The notes: generated from the sequence alone by a model not told the origin. A DNA stretch of 64,000 bases from Lujinxingia vulgaris (GCF_007997005.1 NZ_VOSL01000059.1:1-64000); one strand, 5' to 3'; positions 8,882-18,273 are shown, counted from the stretch's first letter. Made by a program: numbers and translations.

Positions 8882-10123
8882 ATGATCCCGGAAAACCTCG
8901 TATCGCCCCGCCACACCCTGCATCGCGCCCACCACCTGCTCCTGGCCGCCGCCCTCACCGCCACCGCCCTCCTCACCTCCGCCGGATGCGCAAGCGCCCA
9001 GCCCGCCCCCTCCACCCTGGGTGCCGAACAGTCCACCTCGACTTCGACCAGCGCTGCCGGGCCACGCTCCGGCCCCGGCGTGTGCGCCCCCGCCCCGCTC
9101 AGCGAACTTCGGGGGTGCACGCTTATCACCGGCGACCTCGTCATTGAGAACATCCGGGAGTCGGCGCTTCCCGACCTCGGCAGCATTGAGCGCGTCGAGG
9201 GCAGTCTCATCGTTCGGCAGAGCTTTTTGCTCAACCACCTCGAGGGGCTGCGCAACCTGGACGCAGTCGGCGGCGACCTGATGCTCGTGGGACTCCCGGG
9301 CCTCGCTACACTCGAAGGACTTAGCAAACTCCGGGTCGTCGGCGGTGAGTTGCACCTGGTAGAGGTCGGCGTCGACGCCTGCCTCATCGCCGAGTTCATT
9401 CGGGGGCAACGTGAGCGCGGCTACCAGGGCCCGGCGCACGTCATCGGCGTCGACCCTTCTCCCCACTGCCAGGTTGACTTCGCCTCTCCTGAGTTCGCCG
9501 GTCCCCTGACCACCCCCGCATCTCCCGACGCCGGCGCAATACCCGCCCCCAACCCCACGCTGCCGCCGATCACGCTTCCCGACATTGACGAGATTCGCGG
9601 CGGAAACCACCTTGAGACCATCCACCCCGAGATCGCCCTGCGCGCCCGCCTCTTATATGAGTTGCTCGAACACGAGGGCATCGAGGTCGTGTTCATCTCC
9701 GGACACCGCAGCTGGAGCCCGCCCGGCGGCCGGCGCCTGGCCAGCTGGCATCATGTCGGCATGGCCTTCGATCTTAACCTCACCCACCGCGCGACGATGA
9801 GCGAAGCCAACCGCCACTACGAGGCGGACCGCAAAGCGTGGGAGCGCATCGGTGAGCTGGCCGAAGGACTCGGAATCATCTGGGGAGCACGCTACGACGA
9901 CATCTTCCACTTCGAGTGGCACCCCGGCCATCACGCCCGCATGAGGCAGCACGAATTCGACGCGTTTCGCGATCTGGCCGGTCAGGACCTGGGCAACTAC
10001 CGCCAGGGCTGGTCGCTTTACGAAGATGATCTCCAGAGCGTCGACGAAACCCCTCCCTGCCTGGGCGGCTGCTACATCCCACCAGATCAGGGCTTGAGCG
10101 AACTTCTTGACTCGCTGCGTTAG
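8882..10123 (+). CDS. Lipoprotein with receptor-L-like repeats and M15 (VanY-type) peptidase domain
   Basis: An N-terminal signal with a lipobox ending TSAGC (Cys 36) predicts an envelope lipoprotein. Residues ~75-170 look like Recep_L/leucine-rich segments (GDLVIENI, LPDLGSIERVEGSLIV, LEGLRNLDAVGGDLMLVG). Residues ~240-350 match the D-Ala-D-Ala carboxypeptidase M15 family: SWHHVGMAFDLN supplies the first zinc His (~290) and Asp (~296), and FHFEWHP the last His (~347). The likely role is trimming peptidoglycan stem peptides or attacking foreign cell walls. Joining L-domain repeats to an M15 peptidase is unusual. Four Cys near the C-terminus may form disulphides. Confidence 0.85.
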   Translation: MIPENLVSPRHTLHRAHHLLLAAALTATALLTSAGCASAQPAPSTLGAEQSTSTSTSAAGPRSGPGVCAPAPLSELRGCTLITGDLVIENIRESALPDLGSIERVEGSLIVRQSFLLNHLEGLRNLDAVGGDLMLVGLPGLATLEGLSKLRVVGGELHLVEVGVDACLIAEFIRGQRERGYQGPAHVIGVDPSPHCQVDFASPEFAGPLTTPASPDAGAIPAPNPTLPPITLPDIDEIRGGNHLETIHPEIALRARLLYELLEHEGIEVVFISGHRSWSPPGGRRLASWHHVGMAFDLNLTHRATMSEANRHYEADRKAWERIGELAEGLGIIWGARYDDIFHFEWHPGHHARMRQHEFDAFRDLAGQDLGNYRQGWSLYEDDLQSVDETPPCLGGCYIPPDQGLSELLDSLR

Positions 10124-10334
10124 ACCTGTTCATCGACAAATTCAAAACCTGTTCAAAAAAATTCGTGCACATGCTTGCCACCTTTCGTCTCGCTCCTAAG
10201 GTTCCCTTCGAGCTGTCGGCTGTGGTGCCTCCTCCGGTTGTACCCGATACCGCGGGCAACCCTGTTCAAAAGGTGGTCACCCCCGAGAGCTACGATAGAA
10301 ACGGTGAACTTAACGCAGTTAAAGGAGATGGATC

Positions 10335-11330
10335 ATGAACAAAAATCTGAAACTTCTGGTGCTTTTTTTGATCGGCGCGTTCGTTGTGGCGTGCGGCGGT
10401 GACGATGACGACCCCGAGACCATCGATGATGTCGGTGTGGAAGAAGACGCCGGCGATGACGCCGATGTCGAAGAAGACACCGGCGGCGAAGAAGATGCCG
10501 GTGAAGACACCGACGTCGAGGACGACGCCGGCGGCGACGACGAGCTCAACATCGTTGAGACCGCTCAGGCCAACGAAGACTTCTCCCTCCTTGTCGAGGC
10601 AGTGGTCCGCGCCGGCCTCGATGATGACCTCGCCGGTGAAGGCCCCTTCACCGTCTTCGCACCGACCAACGCCGCGTTTGAAGCGGCTGACCTCGACTCG
10701 GCCGCCATCGCGGAGATGGAGCCCGCCGACCTCGCCGCCGTGCTCACCTACCACGTCCTTGACACTGAGGTGCTTGCTGCTGACGTGAGCCCGGGTGCTG
10801 TTCAAACGCTCAACGGCGCGCCGGCCATCATCGAAGACATCGACGGTCTGACCTTCGCCACCGCGCCCATCAGCGCGACCGACGTCATCGCCACCAACGG
10901 CGTGATTCACGTCATCGACGAAGTCGTCTTCCCGCCGGCCTTCAACGCCGCTGAAACCGCAACCGACTCTGGAAACTTCACCGGTCTTCTAGCTGCGGTT
11001 GAGGCCGCTGAGCTCGGCGAAACCGTCGCGACCGGTGGTCCCTTCACCGTGTTCGCCCCGGCTGACCCGGCCTTTGATGACATCAACCTGGAAGACTTCA
11101 CCGCCGAAGAGCTCGCTGGCATCCTGTCCTTCCATCTTGTGCCCGGCTATGTCAGCTCCTTCGACCTGGCCAGCGGCAACGTCGCCACGGTCAACGGCGC
11201 GGAAGCGGAAATCGTCGTCGACGGAGCTACCGTGACCTACGAAGGCGCCACGGTGACCGAAGCCAACATTCTGTCCAGCAACATGATCATTCACGTCATC
11301 GACAGCGTGGTGTTGCCGCCCACCGAGTAA
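10335..11330 (+). CDS. Lipoprotein with two fasciclin (FAS1) domains
   Basis: A strong ribosome site (AAAGGAG) precedes ATG 10335. A signal peptide ends in the lipobox VVAC at Cys 20, followed by a very acidic Asp/Glu/Gly linker to about residue 70. Two FAS1 domains follow (~70-195 and ~200-331), each with the hallmark GPFTVFAPTNAAF or GPFTVFAPADPAF and VIHVIDEVVFPP or IIHVIDSVVLPP. FAS1 proteins act in adhesion and matrix attachment, so an outer-surface adhesive role is likely. The gene stands alone and ends at a clear terminator. Confidence 0.95.
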   Translation: MNKNLKLLVLFLIGAFVVACGGDDDDPETIDDVGVEEDAGDDADVEEDTGGEEDAGEDTDVEDDAGGDDELNIVETAQANEDFSLLVEAVVRAGLDDDLAGEGPFTVFAPTNAAFEAADLDSAAIAEMEPADLAAVLTYHVLDTEVLAADVSPGAVQTLNGAPAIIEDIDGLTFATAPISATDVIATNGVIHVIDEVVFPPAFNAAETATDSGNFTGLLAAVEAAELGETVATGGPFTVFAPADPAFDDINLEDFTAEELAGILSFHLVPGYVSSFDLASGNVATVNGAEAEIVVDGATVTYEGATVTEANILSSNMIIHVIDSVVLPPTE

Positions 11331-11388
11331 GGTCGCGGCGCAGTAGCACACCGGTGAGGCGCCAGCCTCGCCGGCGTGAATGTCCGAA

Positions 11389-11417
11389 GGGCGTGCCAAT
11401 CTGGCACGCCCTTTTTT
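11389..11417 (+). terminator. Rho-independent terminator of the FAS1 gene
   Basis: The perfect 10-bp stem GGGCGTGCCA/TGGCACGCCC with a 3-base loop is followed by six T residues. Confidence 0.93.
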
Positions 11418-11636
11418 GTTGCCTGCGGGCACATCAACGCGTGCCTCACGAACCACGCACCCGATTTATGGCCCACATTCGTTCATGACGCGACTTGTCA
11501 TTCCCCGAAGATTTCGCTATGGGTTCGCCCACTTGCGCATGATTTTGGCCACCTTTTGAATGTGGCATGTGACTTGCTCTACACTTTGGATCTCTCGATT
11601 GAGATCCCTCTGGCTGCCGACGCGTCAGACTAACGC

Positions 11637-13409
11637 ATGGATACCCTCATGATTCGCACCTCTTCCTGGATGCCCTCTCTCGTGGCGCTGACGCTCCTAC
11701 TGGGCGCAGCGGCCTGCGGCGAAAGCAGCGTGCATTATAATACGGGCGACGGCGTCACCCGCGTCGACACCAACCCCGACCGCGACCCGCCGACCAACGA
11801 CGACGCCCGGGGCTACACGCTCAGCGCCGTCAGTCAGACCGAGCAGGGCACCTACATCGGCGAGTCGCTCGAACTTCAGGTGCGCCTGGCCGATGACCAG
11901 GGCGAGGTCACCCCGGATGAGGCGATCACCTTCGAGATCATCGCCGAGGCCGGCTCCACCCAGACTCGCCTCCAGTCCAACTCCTCGTTCACCAACGCGC
12001 AGGGCATCGCCACCAACCGCCTGCTCGTCGGCGACGCGCTGGGCACCATTCGCGTGCGCGCCACCCACAGCTGGGCCGATGACCCGGTCGACTTCACCGT
12101 CAACGTGGGCACCGTGCCCGTCGGCGCCCTGCGCATCGGCGCCTCCTACGACCGCACTGATGTCGCCCCCCTGAGCTTTGTGCAGCTGCGCCTCTGGGAC
12201 GCCGTCCAACAGCCCTGCTCCTCCATCCCCACCTTCACCCCGCCGGCCGCCGCGCACCTGCTCGAAGCCGACCTGGCCGACCTCACCGATACCGCCCTCT
12301 TTGAAGGCCTCGATCCGAATAACCGCTACACCGTCGTCGCCTACGGTCGCGGCGCCTTCGACCAGATCATGGCCTTCGGCTGCGCCGACGACGTCAGCGC
12401 CGAGCCCGACGCCACCACCGACGTGATGGTCGACCTCACGCTTCTCGACCTGATGCCGACCGGCGTCTACGACGTCGAGAGTTATTGGGATTTCCGCGAG
12501 GCGATTTCCAGCACCGGGGCGATTGGGTCGACGATTGTCACTGCGGTTGAAGCCATCTCCAACCCGGGTCGCGCCATTGCCGACCTGGTGATCGACTGGG
12601 CAGAAGAATGGGTCTGTGAGAACCGCAGCCTTGAAGAATGTCTTATCGCGATGGCCTTTGGCGGCGAAGCTCGTGACACTATTGAAGACTTCGTCAACGA
12701 CCAGCTCAGCCGCATGGAGTTTTTCGCAGACCTCATGGCCATTGGCCAGGATCTCAATGACACCATCAGCCAGATGAAGGTCGAGAGCGTCCTCACCATC
12801 AGCAACAAACAAGTTGGCGAGGGCGAGCTTCGCGGGGTGGACGCCTGGCAGGCGATGAACTTCTACTGGCGTCGCAACTGCACCGACACCAGCCCTGCTG
12901 ACTGCGGCGAAATTCGCTTCGGGCTCGGATCTGGCAGCAGCATCGGGGCGTTGCAGTCGGAGTGGGACGGCCGTCTCATCAACTACAACCGACTGGAGAT
13001 CGACGCTCATGAGATGACGGTGCCCTACGGCCTGGTCATCTTGCAGATTCTCAATGATACGCTGATCCCGGCGATGACCGGCGGCAACGCCAACAGCATC
13101 TCCGGAGCGCTCAACTACTGGATCTGCGATAACATCGGCTCAGTGAATGTGGGTGGCATCAACCTGCCAGTGGGAAGTTTTTGTAGCTCTCTCGTCGCTC
13201 CACTGATCAGCACCTACGCCAACCAATTCCTCGCCGACCTGGAGTTCTCCATCAACCTCTTCGTCGAAGGCGAAGGCCTGATGTATGACACCGACTCCGA
13301 CGGCGTCACCGACCTCATCAACGAAGGGCTCTTCCTTGGCGAGGTGCGCCGCGACGACGGGCCGCCCACCGAGATGGAGGCCACCTTCGAGGGCGTCCGG
13401 CAGCCTTAA
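11637..13409 (+). CDS. Large lipoprotein with Ig-like (Big_1-type) domain
   Basis: The signal sequence ends LLLGAAAC, giving a lipid-modified Cys near residue 27. Residues ~60-160 form an invasin/Big_1-like Ig domain (LELQVRLADDQGEV, EAITFEIIAEAGSTQ, SFTNAQGIATNRLLVG, GTIRVRAT). The rest, to residue 590, is not recognised; it has Cys pairs and a late DTDSDGVTD segment like a thrombospondin type-3 calcium-binding repeat. An in-frame second ATG (11649) could also be the start. A possible promoter (TTGAAT, 18 bp, TACACT) lies about 60 bp upstream. The role is surface-exposed but unknown. A terminator follows directly. Confidence 0.8.
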   Translation: MDTLMIRTSSWMPSLVALTLLLGAAACGESSVHYNTGDGVTRVDTNPDRDPPTNDDARGYTLSAVSQTEQGTYIGESLELQVRLADDQGEVTPDEAITFEIIAEAGSTQTRLQSNSSFTNAQGIATNRLLVGDALGTIRVRATHSWADDPVDFTVNVGTVPVGALRIGASYDRTDVAPLSFVQLRLWDAVQQPCSSIPTFTPPAAAHLLEADLADLTDTALFEGLDPNNRYTVVAYGRGAFDQIMAFGCADDVSAEPDATTDVMVDLTLLDLMPTGVYDVESYWDFREAISSTGAIGSTIVTAVEAISNPGRAIADLVIDWAEEWVCENRSLEECLIAMAFGGEARDTIEDFVNDQLSRMEFFADLMAIGQDLNDTISQMKVESVLTISNKQVGEGELRGVDAWQAMNFYWRRNCTDTSPADCGEIRFGLGSGSSIGALQSEWDGRLINYNRLEIDAHEMTVPYGLVILQILNDTLIPAMTGGNANSISGALNYWICDNIGSVNVGGINLPVGSFCSSLVAPLISTYANQFLADLEFSINLFVEGEGLMYDTDSDGVTDLINEGLFLGEVRRDDGPPTEMEATFEGVRQP

Positions 13410-13454
13410 TCTTCGATCCCCCCGGGTCGGGGACCGTCCCCGACGTTGAGAAAA

Positions 13455-13486
13455 GCTCGCTACCCCCTCGGGTAGCGGGCTTTTTT
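13455..13486 (+). terminator. Rho-independent terminator
   Basis: The stem GCTCGCTACCC/GGGTAGCGGGC has one G-T pair and a 4-base loop, and is followed by TTTTTT, 45 bp after the lipoprotein stop. Confidence 0.9.
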
Positions 13487-13625
13487 GTCACCAAACCTGC
13501 GACGTTCATTCTCGCGACGTCTCATGCCCGCAAACCGCGCTGTGCGTCGTTTCCAGGGAGCGTCCCCTTGCCTTCGGCCCACCATTCTAAATAGCTTCGC
13601 GTCGCCGCGTGTTACCCCAACGCAA

Positions 13626-13768
13626 TGACCGAGAGTCACCCGAGATGACCGAGAGTCACCCGAGATGACCGAGGGTCACCCGAGATGACCGAGGGTCACC
13701 CGAGATGACCGAGGGTCACCCGAGATGACCGAGGGTCACCCGAGATGACCGAGGGTCACCCGAGATGA
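13626..13768. repeat. Exact 20-bp tandem array of the TGACC palindrome (opposite orientation)
   Basis: Seven copies of TGACCGAG(A/G)GTCACCCGAGA in strict 20-bp period, plus a broken eighth. The first two carry GAGAG and the rest GAGGG, as if the array grew from one end. Relative to the other arrays it is on the opposite strand. Confidence 0.97.
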
Positions 13769-13821
13769 CCGCATACACGCTTATCTTTTCGACACAGCCC
13801 CGCCACGCCGTGGAGTCCCCC

Positions 13822-14289
13822 ATGACCCGAAACCTTCCTGTTCATTCTCCCGTTCAATCGCCCGGCCGCCGCCCCGAGCAGTTCAGCGATCGCAGCCGCG
13901 TCGTCGCCTTTACCCTGGCGGTCTTTCTGGGAGCGCTCGGTGTGCATCGCTTCTACACCGGCAAAGTCATCACCGGCCTGCTTATGTTTCTCACCGCCGG
14001 CGGCTTTGGCCTGTGGTGGGCCGTCGACGTCATGACCATCTTGATGGGCTATTACCGCGACGCCGAGGGCCGGCGCCTGGCGCCGCCCACCCGACAGCCC
14101 GAGCGACTACCACACCATCCGGAGCCCACGCGTCGCGCGGTCCCCACCCGCGCTCCCACCGACGAAGAGATCGCCGAGCGCGAGCTCGACAAACTGCTCG
14201 ACGACCCGCTGGCCGATAAGTTCGCCGAGCTGGAAGCCGAGATGGGGCAGGACGCCACCCTCGATAAGCGCGCGCATCACCGGCACTGA
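13822..14289 (+). CDS. TM2 domain-containing membrane protein
   Basis: ATG 13822 is preceded by GTGGAG; the earlier in-frame ATG at 13765 lies within the repeat array and is not credible. Residues ~25-85 form a TM2 domain: FTLAVFLGALGVHRFYTGK, then a turn and LLMFLTAGGFGLWWAVDVMT, i.e. two helices with the conserved GxHRFY and W-DV motifs. The C-terminal ~75 residues are charged, likely cytoplasmic. TM2 proteins are small membrane proteins of unknown function. The gene is squeezed between two repeat arrays and its TGA stop is the first triplet of the downstream array. Confidence 0.9.
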   Translation: MTRNLPVHSPVQSPGRRPEQFSDRSRVVAFTLAVFLGALGVHRFYTGKVITGLLMFLTAGGFGLWWAVDVMTILMGYYRDAEGRRLAPPTRQPERLPHHPEPTRRAVPTRAPTDEEIAERELDKLLDDPLADKFAELEAEMGQDATLDKRAHHRH

Positions 14290-14521
14290 CCCTCGGTCAC
14301 TCTTACCTGACCCTCGGTCACTCTTACCTGACCCTCGGTCACTCTTACCTGACCCTCGGTCACTCTTACCTGACCCTCGGTCACCCTTACCTGACCCTCG
14401 GTCACTCCATCAAAACGACCATCATTCACCTGACCCTCGGTCACTTTTACCTGACCCTCGGTCACTCTTACCTGACCCTCGGTCACCTGACCTTCGATCA
14501 CTCTTGCCTGACCCTCGGTCA
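14287..14521. repeat. TGACC-CTC-GGTCA array, 21-bp period
   Basis: Ten clear copies and one variant (TGACCTTCGATCA). The first six are spaced exactly 21 bp with the spacer CTCTTACC. It begins at the stop codon of the TM2 gene and ends just before the htrA terminator. Confidence 0.96.
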
Positions 14522-14537
14522 CACAACCACGACGATC

Positions 14538-14569
14538 AAAAAAACCCACCGCGAGCGTCGCGGCGGGCT
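14538..14569 (-). terminator. Terminator of the HtrA gene
   Basis: On the minus strand the stem CCCGCCGCGA/TCGCGGTGGG is followed by a run of T residues, 52 bp past the htrA stop. Confidence 0.85.
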
Positions 14570-14620
14570 TCTGTCATGTCGCCCGGTGCCTCATCGAGGT
14601 CGCAGATCCCTCGTCGACGC

Positions 14621-16132
14621 TTAGTTCGCCGGCAGCGTCATAAAGATCGTCGCCCCCTGACGGTAGAGCAGCACCAGCACCTGCCCACGCGAGGTCTGCC
14701 AGAGCTGGGAGACGTCGGCCGGTGAGGAGACCGGGCGGCGGTTGACCTCCAGAATCACATCCCCGGGGCGAAGGCGCAGACGCGCCGCCTCACTCCCCGG
14801 CGCAACCTCGGTCACCGCCACCCCCTGGCGCAGCGCCGGGGGTACGCGAAGCTGCGCGCGCAGCTCATCGTTGAGGGCCTGCAGGCTCAGCCCTTCGACT
14901 GGCGAGGGCGCAAAGCCCGGAGCGCTGGCCACACCGGCCGCATCTTCCAGCGCGCCGAGCTCCAGGCGACCTTTCATAGCCTGACCCTCGCGAAGATAGG
15001 CGACCTCCACCTCGGTACCCGGCTGAGCCATGCCCACGCGGTTCTTCAACTCCCCGGGAGAGCTCACGCTGCGCCCGGCAATGCTCGTGATCAGGTCACC
15101 GCGCTGCAAACCGGCGCGCGCCGCCGGGCTCTGAGGCTGCACGTCCGAGACGACCACCCCGCGCGCGCTCTCCGGGATCTCCAGCGCGCTGGCAAGCTCC
15201 GGGGTCAGCTCCTGGATCATCACCCCGAGCCAGCCGCGGCTGACCTTTCCGGTTTCCACCAGGCTCTCCATGATGCCACGGGCCATCTTCGAGGGGATCG
15301 CAAACCCGACGCCCTGGTAGCCGCCGCTCTTGGAGAGGATCGCCGTGTTGATGCCCACAAGCTCCCCGCGCAGGTTCACCAGCGCCCCGCCGGAGTTGCC
15401 CGGGTTGATCGCCGCGTCGGTCTGAATGAAGTCCTCATAGTCGACAATCCCCATATTGCCCCGGCCCTTCGCCGACACAATGCCTAAGGTCACGGTGCTG
15501 GAGAGCCCGAAGGGGTTGCCGATGGCCACCACCGACTCCGCCAGGCGAAGCGCGTCAGAGTCACCAAACTCAATCGCTTTGAGGTCGTCGGGCGCGTCTT
15601 TGAAGCGCAGCACGGCGATGTCGCTCTGCGGATCGGAGCCCACGACCTCGGCCTCAAACTCTCGCCCGTCGTTGAGGGTCAGGCGGATGGTGTCGGCGCC
15701 TTCGATGACGTGGTTGTTGGTGAGCACGATGCCCTCAGCGTCCACAATCACGCCACTTCCCAGGCCTTCCTGCACGCGCTCCTGAGGTTGCTGCGGCATC
15801 CCCCGCGGCCCGAAGAAGGGGTGGCCGCCAAAGGGAGAGCGCCCGAATGGCGAGGCCATCTGCCGCACGCTGCGCTCGGTGTTGATGCCCACCACCGAGG
15901 GCATCACCTTCTCGACCACATCGGGGAGCTCCAGGCGCATGGCCATCTCGGAGCCGCTCACCCGCAGGTCGTGCCCTGCCGCGCCTGCCGCCTCATCGGG
16001 ATGGGGCGCCACCTCCACGCTGGCCTCTTCGACGCCGGGCGCGCTGACCGCCGGGTCGGGGCTCGTCTCCGGTTGAAAACAGGCCACGCCGGTGGCCGCC
16101 AACATCGCGATCATCCAAGGTGCTCTTCGCAT
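14621..16132 (-). CDS. HtrA/DegP-like periplasmic serine protease (lipoprotein)
   Basis: ATG 16132 has GGGAGGA seven bases upstream; a longer frame to 16237 has no signal. The N-terminus is a short signal with the lipobox AATGVAC, so this member is probably membrane-tethered. The trypsin-like domain carries the triad His in TNNHVIEGA (~141), Asp in SDIAVLRF (~171) and Ser in NPGNSGGALVN (~246). Two PDZ domains follow (RGVVVSDVQPQSPAARAGL and a second ending in GDVILEVNRRPV). A Gly/Pro/Phe-rich loop lies before the protease core, as in DegQ/DegP. The role is envelope protein quality control. It is a single-gene unit with its own terminator and is divergent from phnD. Confidence 0.95.
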   Translation of the reverse strand: MRRAPWMIAMLAATGVACFQPETSPDPAVSAPGVEEASVEVAPHPDEAAGAAGHDLRVSGSEMAMRLELPDVVEKVMPSVVGINTERSVRQMASPFGRSPFGGHPFFGPRGMPQQPQERVQEGLGSGVIVDAEGIVLTNNHVIEGADTIRLTLNDGREFEAEVVGSDPQSDIAVLRFKDAPDDLKAIEFGDSDALRLAESVVAIGNPFGLSSTVTLGIVSAKGRGNMGIVDYEDFIQTDAAINPGNSGGALVNLRGELVGINTAILSKSGGYQGVGFAIPSKMARGIMESLVETGKVSRGWLGVMIQELTPELASALEIPESARGVVVSDVQPQSPAARAGLQRGDLITSIAGRSVSSPGELKNRVGMAQPGTEVEVAYLREGQAMKGRLELGALEDAAGVASAPGFAPSPVEGLSLQALNDELRAQLRVPPALRQGVAVTEVAPGSEAARLRLRPGDVILEVNRRPVSSPADVSQLWQTSRGQVLVLLYRQGATIFMTLPAN

Positions 16133-16345
16133 GGGGTCTTCCTCCCGTCTCAACACAGGGTTCAACATCATCTCGGCCAGCCGCCGTACGGGATCTGGCC
16201 ATGGCGGGTGTTCAACGCGACAATAATTTAAAATCATTCCCGCCCCCCGGCATCCCCCCGGCTCCCGATATGCGTCCGATGCGCGCGCCCAACCTCGTCA
16301 TGCCCTCTGAGCGCGTGCGTCATCCCGCGCACCATCGAAGCCACA

Positions 16346-16374
16346 TTGGCGAGCGGGCCCGGCTGCGCTATAAC
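16346..16374 (+). promoter_or_regulatory. Sigma70-type promoter of the phnDCEE operon
   Basis: TTGGCG (16346-16351), a 17-bp spacer and TATAAC (16369-16374), 40 bp before the phnD start. No obvious PHO box is visible. Confidence 0.6.
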
Positions 16375-16413
16375 ACCCCGCAGACCATCACCGCTTTCCC
16401 CACGACGTAGCCC

Positions 16414-17418
16414 ATGACGCACCGCACTCGCCGCCCGCTTCGCCGATCCCTGGCTCTGGCCACGCTGCTCGGCGCGCTTGTCGCCACCGCCGGCTGCGAA
16501 CGCGTCGGCGACTGGGTTGATGGCGAGTGTCTCGAGGGCCAGCTCGACCGGCCGCGCTTCTGCGACCGCGACGGCGATCTCGTGGCCGACCGCGACCCCG
16601 AGGGGCTGCGCTGGCTCAACCCGGACACGCTGATCTTCGCCTACACCCCGGTTGAAGATCCGGCGCAGTACCGCCAGGTCTGGGACGGCTTTCTGGAGCA
16701 TCTGGAGCGCGAGACGGGCAAAGAGGTGCAGTTCTTTCCCGTGGGCTCCAACGCCGCCCAGATCGAGGCGATGCGCGCCGGACGCCTGCACATCGCGGGT
16801 TTCAACACCGGGAGTCTCCCCCTGGCGGTCAACTGCGCAGGCTTTAAGCCCCTGGCGATGATGGCCGCCGAAGATGGCTCCTTTGGCTACGAGATGGAGC
16901 TCATCACGCATGTCGACAGCGGCATCACCACCGTCGACGAGCTCAAAGGCCGCACCCTGGCGTTTACCTCCCCGACCTCCAACTCCGGGTTCAAGGCACC
17001 CTCGGCCTTGCTCGGCTCGGAGTTCGACTTGCAGGCTGGACGCGACTTCGAGGCGGCCTACTCCGGACGTCACGACAACTCGCTCTTAGGCGTCTTCAAT
17101 CAGGACTACGACGCCGCGGCGGTCGCCAACGTGGTCACCGACCGCCTCTTTGATCAGGGCAAAGTGCCCCGCGATCAGATCCGCGTGCTCTACCGCTCCA
17201 AGACCTTCCCGACCACCGGCTTTGGCGTCGCCTACAACCTGCACCCGGAGCTGGAGCAGGCCATCCGCGACGCCTTCTTCAGCTTCCCCTGGGAGGGCTC
17301 GGTGCTGGACCGGGAGTTCCCCGACGAAGACGGCTTCATTCCCATCTCCTACAAAGATCACTGGGAGGTGATTCGCCAGATCGACCAGGTCTTCAAGCCC
17401 GGCTACTCCTGCCAGTGA
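16414..17418 (+). CDS. phnD: Phosphonate/phosphite ABC transporter substrate-binding lipoprotein
   Basis: The signal ends in the lipobox VATAGC. The binding-protein fold is of the PhnD family: LIFAYTPVEDPAQYRQVW, FFPVGSNAAQIEAMRAGRLHIAGFNTG, LAFTSPTSNSGFKAPSALL and YSGRHDNSLLGVFNQDYDAAAV, all of the PhnD/PtxB type. Between the lipid Cys and the domain there is an extra ~45-residue segment with two Cys and CDRDGDLVADRDP, a DxDGD-like calcium-loop pattern not usual in PhnD. It captures phosphonate, phosphite or a related oxyanion outside the inner membrane. It is the first gene of a four-gene operon. No C-P lyase or phosphite dehydrogenase is in the window, so the substrate is open. Confidence 0.93.
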   Translation: MTHRTRRPLRRSLALATLLGALVATAGCERVGDWVDGECLEGQLDRPRFCDRDGDLVADRDPEGLRWLNPDTLIFAYTPVEDPAQYRQVWDGFLEHLERETGKEVQFFPVGSNAAQIEAMRAGRLHIAGFNTGSLPLAVNCAGFKPLAMMAAEDGSFGYEMELITHVDSGITTVDELKGRTLAFTSPTSNSGFKAPSALLGSEFDLQAGRDFEAAYSGRHDNSLLGVFNQDYDAAAVANVVTDRLFDQGKVPRDQIRVLYRSKTFPTTGFGVAYNLHPELEQAIRDAFFSFPWEGSVLDREFPDEDGFIPISYKDHWEVIRQIDQVFKPGYSCQ

Positions 17419-17469
17419 TCGTTGAGCGATCTGGCGGCAACTTCTGCTCCTCTCACTGAGGTTATTGCG

Positions 17470-18273
17470 ATGCTCACCCTCAAAGGCCTGCACAAACGCT
17501 ACCCGGACGGCTTTGTAGCGCTGCCCTCCGTCGATCTGGAGGTGCCCACCGGACAGCTCGTCGCGCTGATCGGCCCCTCGGGCGCCGGCAAATCGACGCT
17601 GATCCGCTGCATCAACCGCCTGGTCGAGCCCACATCGGGCTCGGTGAAGCTCGGTGAGCAGGAGCTGACCACCCTCTCGCGCGGGGAGCTGCGGCGAGCG
17701 CGTAGGCGCATTGCGATGATCTTTCAAGACTATGCGTTGGTCGACCGACTCACGGTGATGGAGAACGTCTTAAGCGGCCGCCTGGGTTATGTGAGCTTCT
17801 GGCAGAGCTGGATGCGGCGCTTTCCTCAGGCCGACGTCGATCGCGCCTTTGAGCTTCTGGAGACGGTGGGCCTCAAAGGGCTTCACGACCGCCGCGCCGA
17901 CGCCCTCTCCGGCGGCCAGCGCCAGCGCGTCGGCATCGCCCGGGCCCTGATGCAGCAGCCCGAGCTTCTGCTGGTCGACGAGCCCACCGCAAGCCTCGAC
18001 CCGCGCACCGCACGCCAGGTCATGCAGCTTCTCGGCGATCTGTGCAAAGCGCATAACCTCACCGCGATCATCAACATCCACGACGTGCCCCTGGCCCGCG
18101 CCTACACCGACCGCATCGTCGGGCTGCAGGCCGGAAACGTCGTCTTCGATGGCAAGCCGCAAGAACTCACCGACGCGGTGCTCCCCGAGATCTACGGCGG
18201 CGAAGACTGGAACAAAGACGCCGAGAGCGACCAGGCGGCAGCGCCGGCTGAAGATGACGGGGTCGCCGCGTGA
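17470..18273 (+). CDS. phnC: Phosphonate ABC transporter ATP-binding protein
   Basis: ATG 17470 has GAGG eight bases upstream; a TTG at 17422 in the same frame would add 16 residues. Walker A is [11 protein letters not shown], the Q-loop is in [10 protein letters not shown], the ABC signature is [15 protein letters not shown] and Walker B is [12 protein letters not shown], with the H-loop in IIIHDV-like INIHDVPLA. The sequence matches PhnC, including the characteristic tryptophan-rich segment after the Q-loop ([14 protein letters not shown]). The gene overlaps phnE by four bases. Confidence 0.95.
   Translation: MLTLKGLHKRYPDGFVALPSVDLEVPTGQLVALIGPSGAGKSTLIRCINRLVEPTSGSVKLGEQELTTLSRGELRRARRRIAMIFQDYALVDRLTVMENVLSGRLGYVSFWQSWMRRFPQADVDRAFELLETVGLKGLHDRRADALSGGQRQRVGIARALMQQPELLLVDEPTASLDPRTARQVMQLLGDLCKAHNLTAIINIHDVPLARAYTDRIVGLQAGNVVFDGKPQELTDAVLPEIYGGEDWNKDAESDQAAAPAEDDGVAA

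Noticed and set aside
11697-13010. Minus-strand frame of 437 codons opposite the Ig-like lipoprotein
   Set aside because: Antisense shadow typical of GC-rich genes; the plus strand has signal peptide, domain and terminator.
13626-14521. CRISPR array
   Set aside because: The repeats are 13-bp palindromes with 7-8 bp near-identical spacers; CRISPR repeats are longer with unique ~30-bp spacers, and no cas gene is present.
14277-14549. Open frame on the minus strand giving a VTEGQ-type repeat protein
   Set aside because: It is a translation of the 21-bp repeat array, without ribosome site; the period being divisible by three keeps it open by chance.
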